In this document: positions 59,926 through 64,000 of the stretch, piece after piece | How positions within the stretch are numbered: position 1 is the first letter of the stretch | Layout: every line of letters begins with the position of its first letter | Assembly: GCF_000013565.1 (NCBI RefSeq) | Contig: NC_007802.1 | Location: forward strand, 3,658,001-3,722,000 | DNA length: 64,000 nt | Reading direction: 5' to 3' | Source: Jannaschia sp. CCS1 | GTDB lineage: Bacteria > Pseudomonadota > Alphaproteobacteria > Rhodobacterales > Rhodobacteraceae | Translations under genes and position numbers: made by a program | Notes under the pieces: model-generated | Told to the model about the DNA's origin: nothing | The model's database searches: none | What the model saw: only the letters and a program-made list of their open reading frames with translations

Positions 59926-60521
59926 TGCGCGGGGCGTCTTTTGTCGCCACGGGCTTCTGCGTCGGATTAGGGGGAATGGCCGTGCATGCGGCCTGCCCCA
60001 CCGTCGCCGATCTGGATGGTGGGATCGCGTTGATCCGCACAGACCCATTCTATTCCAACGTCATGACGGCCACCGCCACCGGGCTCACCGAAGCGCGGGT
60101 CTTGGAGCGCGATGGCGTGCCGGAGGCCGTGTCATCCACCTACTCCCATGGCCTGACGGTCACGCGGCGCGACGGCGGCAATGGCGTGCTGGAACTGACG
60201 TATGACGACTACACAGGGGCGTTGGACCGCTTGCCACAGATCGGGTCATGGACAACGGACGTTACGTTGATCTCGGACGGCACAGTGACGAACACAGGCA
60301 CCTATACGGCACGTTTCATGGATATGTATCCACTCGATCTGGGCCCTTGCAGCTATGAGACATGGCACGTCCGGACGTCTCTTGCTTTGGAAGGGCGGGA
60401 TCCGATCCTGATGGATCGCTACTTTGCTCCTACTCTTGGGATCAGCCTTGCATCCGTAACGTTAGATGCCGATGGCAACGCCGTCAGCGGCGTTGTCTTC
60501 GACCAGATTGAGCCGCGCTAG
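59925..60521 (+). CDS. exported hypothetical protein coupled to leuA
   Basis: The 198-residue protein begins at a GTG that shares one base with the leuA stop (TAGTG). A signal peptide (ASFVATGFCVGLGGMAVHAACP) precedes a beta-rich mature part with cysteines at CPTVADLD and LGPCSYETW. No known function; its coupling to leuA appears positional. Confidence 0.65.
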
Positions 60522-61706
<1,185 letters not shown>

Positions 61707-61743
61707 CACCCAGCGTTGCGACCGTTTCCCCGAAAGGCGACCG

Positions 61744-62679
61744 ATGGCCCGGGACACCTACGACGATTCCTATTCCCGCCCCGTCCGGCGTCTGCTGCTG
61801 GCGGTGCTGGTGCTGTTTTTGTTGTCACTTGTGCTGATCTGGCGGATCGACAATCCGCGCGTTGAACGCATCCGCGCCGCGATTATCGACCGGTATGTGC
61901 CCAACATGGAATGGGTCATGGCTCCCGTCACCGGCATAGCGCGGATGGCGGAAGACTTCCAAAGCTACACGCGGCTGTTCGAGCAGAACCAGGAACTCCG
62001 CCGCGAATTGCAACAGATGCGAGCCTGGCGCGAGGCGGCGCTGCAGCTGGAACAGGAAAACGCGCGTCTGTTGGACCTGAACCGCGTGCAATTGGACCCG
62101 GAACTGACCTTCGTGACCGGGATCGTGCTGGCGGATTCGGGCTCGCCCTTCCGGCGCTCGGTACTGCTGAACGTGGGCGCGCGCGATGGCATCCTGGACG
62201 GATGGGCCACGATGGACGGGCTCGGCGTCGTGGGCCGGATCTCGGGCGTGGGCGACCGCACCAGCCGCGTTTTGTTGCTGACGGATGCCGCCAGCCGCAT
62301 TCCGGTAACGATCCAACCCTCCGGCCAGCAGGCCCTGTTGATGGGCGATAATACCGGCACGCCAATCCTCGATTTCATTGACGATGATGAAGATGTAGCC
62401 GCAGGCGACCGCATCGTGACGTCCGGCGATGGTGGCCTGTTTCCGCCCGGTCTTCTGGTGGGACAAGTGGTCTTCACGTCCGACAGGCGCATGCGTGCGC
62501 GCATGTCTGCGGACCTGCAACGCCTGAACTTCATGCGGGTGATGCGCAGCCATCCGGGCACGACGCTCGACAGCCCCGCCGACCTCATTGGTCCGCCCTG
62601 GCCGCCGGAAGGTATGGAGCTGGATGACGAGGGTGAGTTGATCCCACTCGACAGCGCGCGCGCATTGGTCACAGAATGA
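61744..62679 (+). CDS. mreC: rod shape-determining protein MreC
   Basis: The 311-residue bitopic protein has one N-terminal transmembrane helix, a coiled-coil (LFEQNQELRRELQQMRAWREAALQLEQENARLL) and the beta-rich periplasmic domain (RRSVLLNVGARDGILDGWATMDGLGVVG). MreC links MreB to PBP2/RodA. Its stop overlaps mreD by four bases. Confidence 0.96.
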   Translation: MARDTYDDSYSRPVRRLLLAVLVLFLLSLVLIWRIDNPRVERIRAAIIDRYVPNMEWVMAPVTGIARMAEDFQSYTRLFEQNQELRRELQQMRAWREAALQLEQENARLLDLNRVQLDPELTFVTGIVLADSGSPFRRSVLLNVGARDGILDGWATMDGLGVVGRISGVGDRTSRVLLLTDAASRIPVTIQPSGQQALLMGDNTGTPILDFIDDDEDVAAGDRIVTSGDGGLFPPGLLVGQVVFTSDRRMRARMSADLQRLNFMRVMRSHPGTTLDSPADLIGPPWPPEGMELDDEGELIPLDSARALVTE

Positions 62680-63203
62680 GCGCGTTTTCCGCCCGCCACA
62701 TCTGGACCTATCGCGCCGTCTTCTTCGGACTGAGCCTTGGCATGATCACCCTGAAACTTTTGCCATTGAACCTCGCGGCCAGTGGCATCCCCGGCCCCGA
62801 TATCCTTGTGGCGATGGCGATGGCCTGGATGGTGCGCCAGCCTGCGCTTGTGCCCATCGGGCTCTTGCTCGTCGTCTTTTTGTTGGCCGATTTCCTGTTC
62901 ATGCGCCCTCCCGGCCTTTGGACCGCGCTTTTGCTGATCGCGGCAGAGGCATTGCGCCGACGTCGGCTGACCATGGCAGAACTGCCGTTTCTGGTGGAAT
63001 GGAGCACGGTCGCCGTCCTGATCATGGGCATGGTTTTGCTCAACCGTCTGATCCTTTGGATGCTGCTGGTGGATTTGAACTCGCTGGGTCTTACGTTGGC
63101 CCACGGAATCGTGACAATCGCAATCTATCCGATCGTCGTCGCCGTCTCGAAATTCGTGTTCGGAGTCCGTAAACTGGGCCCGACCGAGCTGGAAGCCCTG
63201 TAA
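62676..63203 (+). CDS. mreD: rod shape-determining protein MreD
   Basis: The 175-residue protein has five or six transmembrane helices and overlaps mreC (ATGA). MreD sequence is poorly conserved, but position and topology (LLLVVFLLADFLFMRPPGL) fit. It is part of the elongasome. Confidence 0.92.
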   Translation: MSAFSARHIWTYRAVFFGLSLGMITLKLLPLNLAASGIPGPDILVAMAMAWMVRQPALVPIGLLLVVFLLADFLFMRPPGLWTALLLIAAEALRRRRLTMAELPFLVEWSTVAVLIMGMVLLNRLILWMLLVDLNSLGLTLAHGIVTIAIYPIVVAVSKFVFGVRKLGPTELEAL

Positions 63204-63211
63204 GAGCCGCT

Positions 63212-64000
63212 ATGAAACGCACCGCCAAAGAGATTGAGGACAGCACGCGCCAGATCGGCCGCCGCAGCCTTATCGTGGGCGGCCTCTTTGGGGGCACCGC
63301 GGCGGTTCTGGCCGGACGGATGCGGTATTTGCAGGTGGAGCGGGCCGATGATTTTCGGCTTCTGGCCGAGGACAACCGCATCTCTATCCGGCTTCTGCCG
63401 CCTGAGCGTGGACTGATCTTTGACCGCACGGGTGTGCTTCTGGCGGGCAATGAGCCGGTCTACCGGATCACCTTCGTGCGCGAGGACGCAGATGACGTGG
63501 ACGCGGTGTTGGAGCGGCTCAGCCAGATCGTGACGCTCGACATGGCATCCCTTGAGCGGACCCGCGAAGAAATATTCGCGCGCCGTCCCTGGGTGCCTGT
63601 TACCATCGCCGACCGCATTTCGTGGGAAGAGATGTCGTCGGTCGCCGTCAACGCCCCCGCCCTTCCGGGTGTGAACCCCGAGGTTGGCCTGTCGCGCGCC
63701 TATCCCATGGGCGCGGATTTCGCCCACGTTGTGGGCTATGTGCGCAATGTCCCGGAGAGCTATCAGGAGCGGACGGGCGACACGGACCCTGTCCTCAGCA
63801 TCCCCGATTTTCAGGTCGGCCTTCTGAACGTGGAAGAGGGGCTGGAGACGACGCTAAGGGGCCAGGCCGGCACCAAACGCGTGGAGGTCAATGCCAATGG
63901 CCGCGTGATGCGGGAGCTGGATCGCGACCCGGCGGTGCCCGGCGGCGATGTGCAGCTGACAGTGGATGCAGGCCTACAGAATTACGTCGAGGCGCGGCTG
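63212..64000 (+). CDS. mrdA: penicillin-binding protein 2 (MrdA), 5' part
   Basis: The frame starts at ATG 63212, eight bases after mreD, and stays open to the window end (263 codons seen). A transmembrane anchor (IGRRSLIVGGLFGGTAAVLAG) is followed by LLPPERGLIFDRTG and the PBP2 pedestal sequence (LEGLETTLRGQAGTKRVEVNANGR-type). The transpeptidase motifs lie beyond the window. It is the elongation-specific transpeptidase of the mre operon. Confidence 0.93.
   Translation, partial: MKRTAKEIEDSTRQIGRRSLIVGGLFGGTAAVLAGRMRYLQVERADDFRLLAEDNRISIRLLPPERGLIFDRTGVLLAGNEPVYRITFVREDADDVDAVLERLSQIVTLDMASLERTREEIFARRPWVPVTIADRISWEEMSSVAVNAPALPGVNPEVGLSRAYPMGADFAHVVGYVRNVPESYQERTGDTDPVLSIPDFQVGLLNVEEGLETTLRGQAGTKRVEVNANGRVMRELDRDPAVPGGDVQLTVDAGLQNYVEARL

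Overview
The window reads as chromosomal DNA of an alphaproteobacterium, most probably a member of the Rhodobacteraceae (Roseobacter group). The evidence is high GC, a class I (archaeal-type) lysyl-tRNA synthetase, an NDUFS4-type complex I accessory protein, a GTTC-N7-GTTC LexA box, a tandem glycine riboswitch in front of gcvT, an FeS-type bacterial cryptochrome/photolyase, and several small families typical of the group (DUF1203, DUF2237, DUF2332, DUF4864, DUF5665). The genus cannot be fixed from the sequence alone. No prophage, insertion sequence, integrase or CRISPR array is visible; the window is mostly ordinary core genome with a few accessory genes.

Layout. 1-2.4 kb: the end of an unknown gene and a cytoplasmic trypsin-like protease/NucA-type nuclease fusion. 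2.4-9.4 kb: ychF, a MATE exporter, a Pmp3-like peptide, trpA, ihfB, a LapA-like protein, trpF, a small ORF and trpB, with four back-to-back palindromes before trpB. 9.5-18.5 kb: DUF genes, pth, rplY, an MFS transporter, lldD, tRNA-Arg(TCT), and an acetyltransferase coupled to an NDUFS4-like gene. 18.5-28 kb: a secreted beta-propeller-like protein, uvrB under a LexA box, a membrane-anchored NYN RNase, a PP2A-like phosphatase, small membrane and zinc-ribbon proteins and trmL. 28-33.9 kb: hypothetical proteins, lysK and terB. 33.9-38.7 kb: the glycine riboswitch and the glycine cleavage operon gcvT-gcvH-gcvP.

38.7-45.5 kb: a DUF4329 protein, two tandem paralogous micro-ORFs (27 and 31 codons), dodecin, a cold-shock protein, a T5orf172/GIY-YIG-like gene overlapping ettA, and a PAS-GGDEF-EAL protein. 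45.7-53.5 kb: nadD, a DMT transporter, dacB, a PLDc_N-type peptide, a second MATE exporter, an MVL-type lectin, gltX and a minimal zincin. 53.6-58.1 kb: a PAS histidine kinase followed by a 16-copy octanucleotide repeat, DUF1801, a photolyase and an SDR. 58.2-64 kb: a leucine-rich leader peptide, leuA and the start of the cell-shape operon mreB-mreC-mreD-mrdA, which runs off the window.

The most novel-looking items are the tandem micro-ORFs sharing a PF[KR]FTDWA[AS]I C-terminus (39.7-40.0 kb), the protease-nuclease fusion at the left edge, the octanucleotide array at 54.8 kb, the palindrome cluster at 8.0 kb, and the leuA leader in which the leucine-codon run is complementary to the leuA Shine-Dalgarno.
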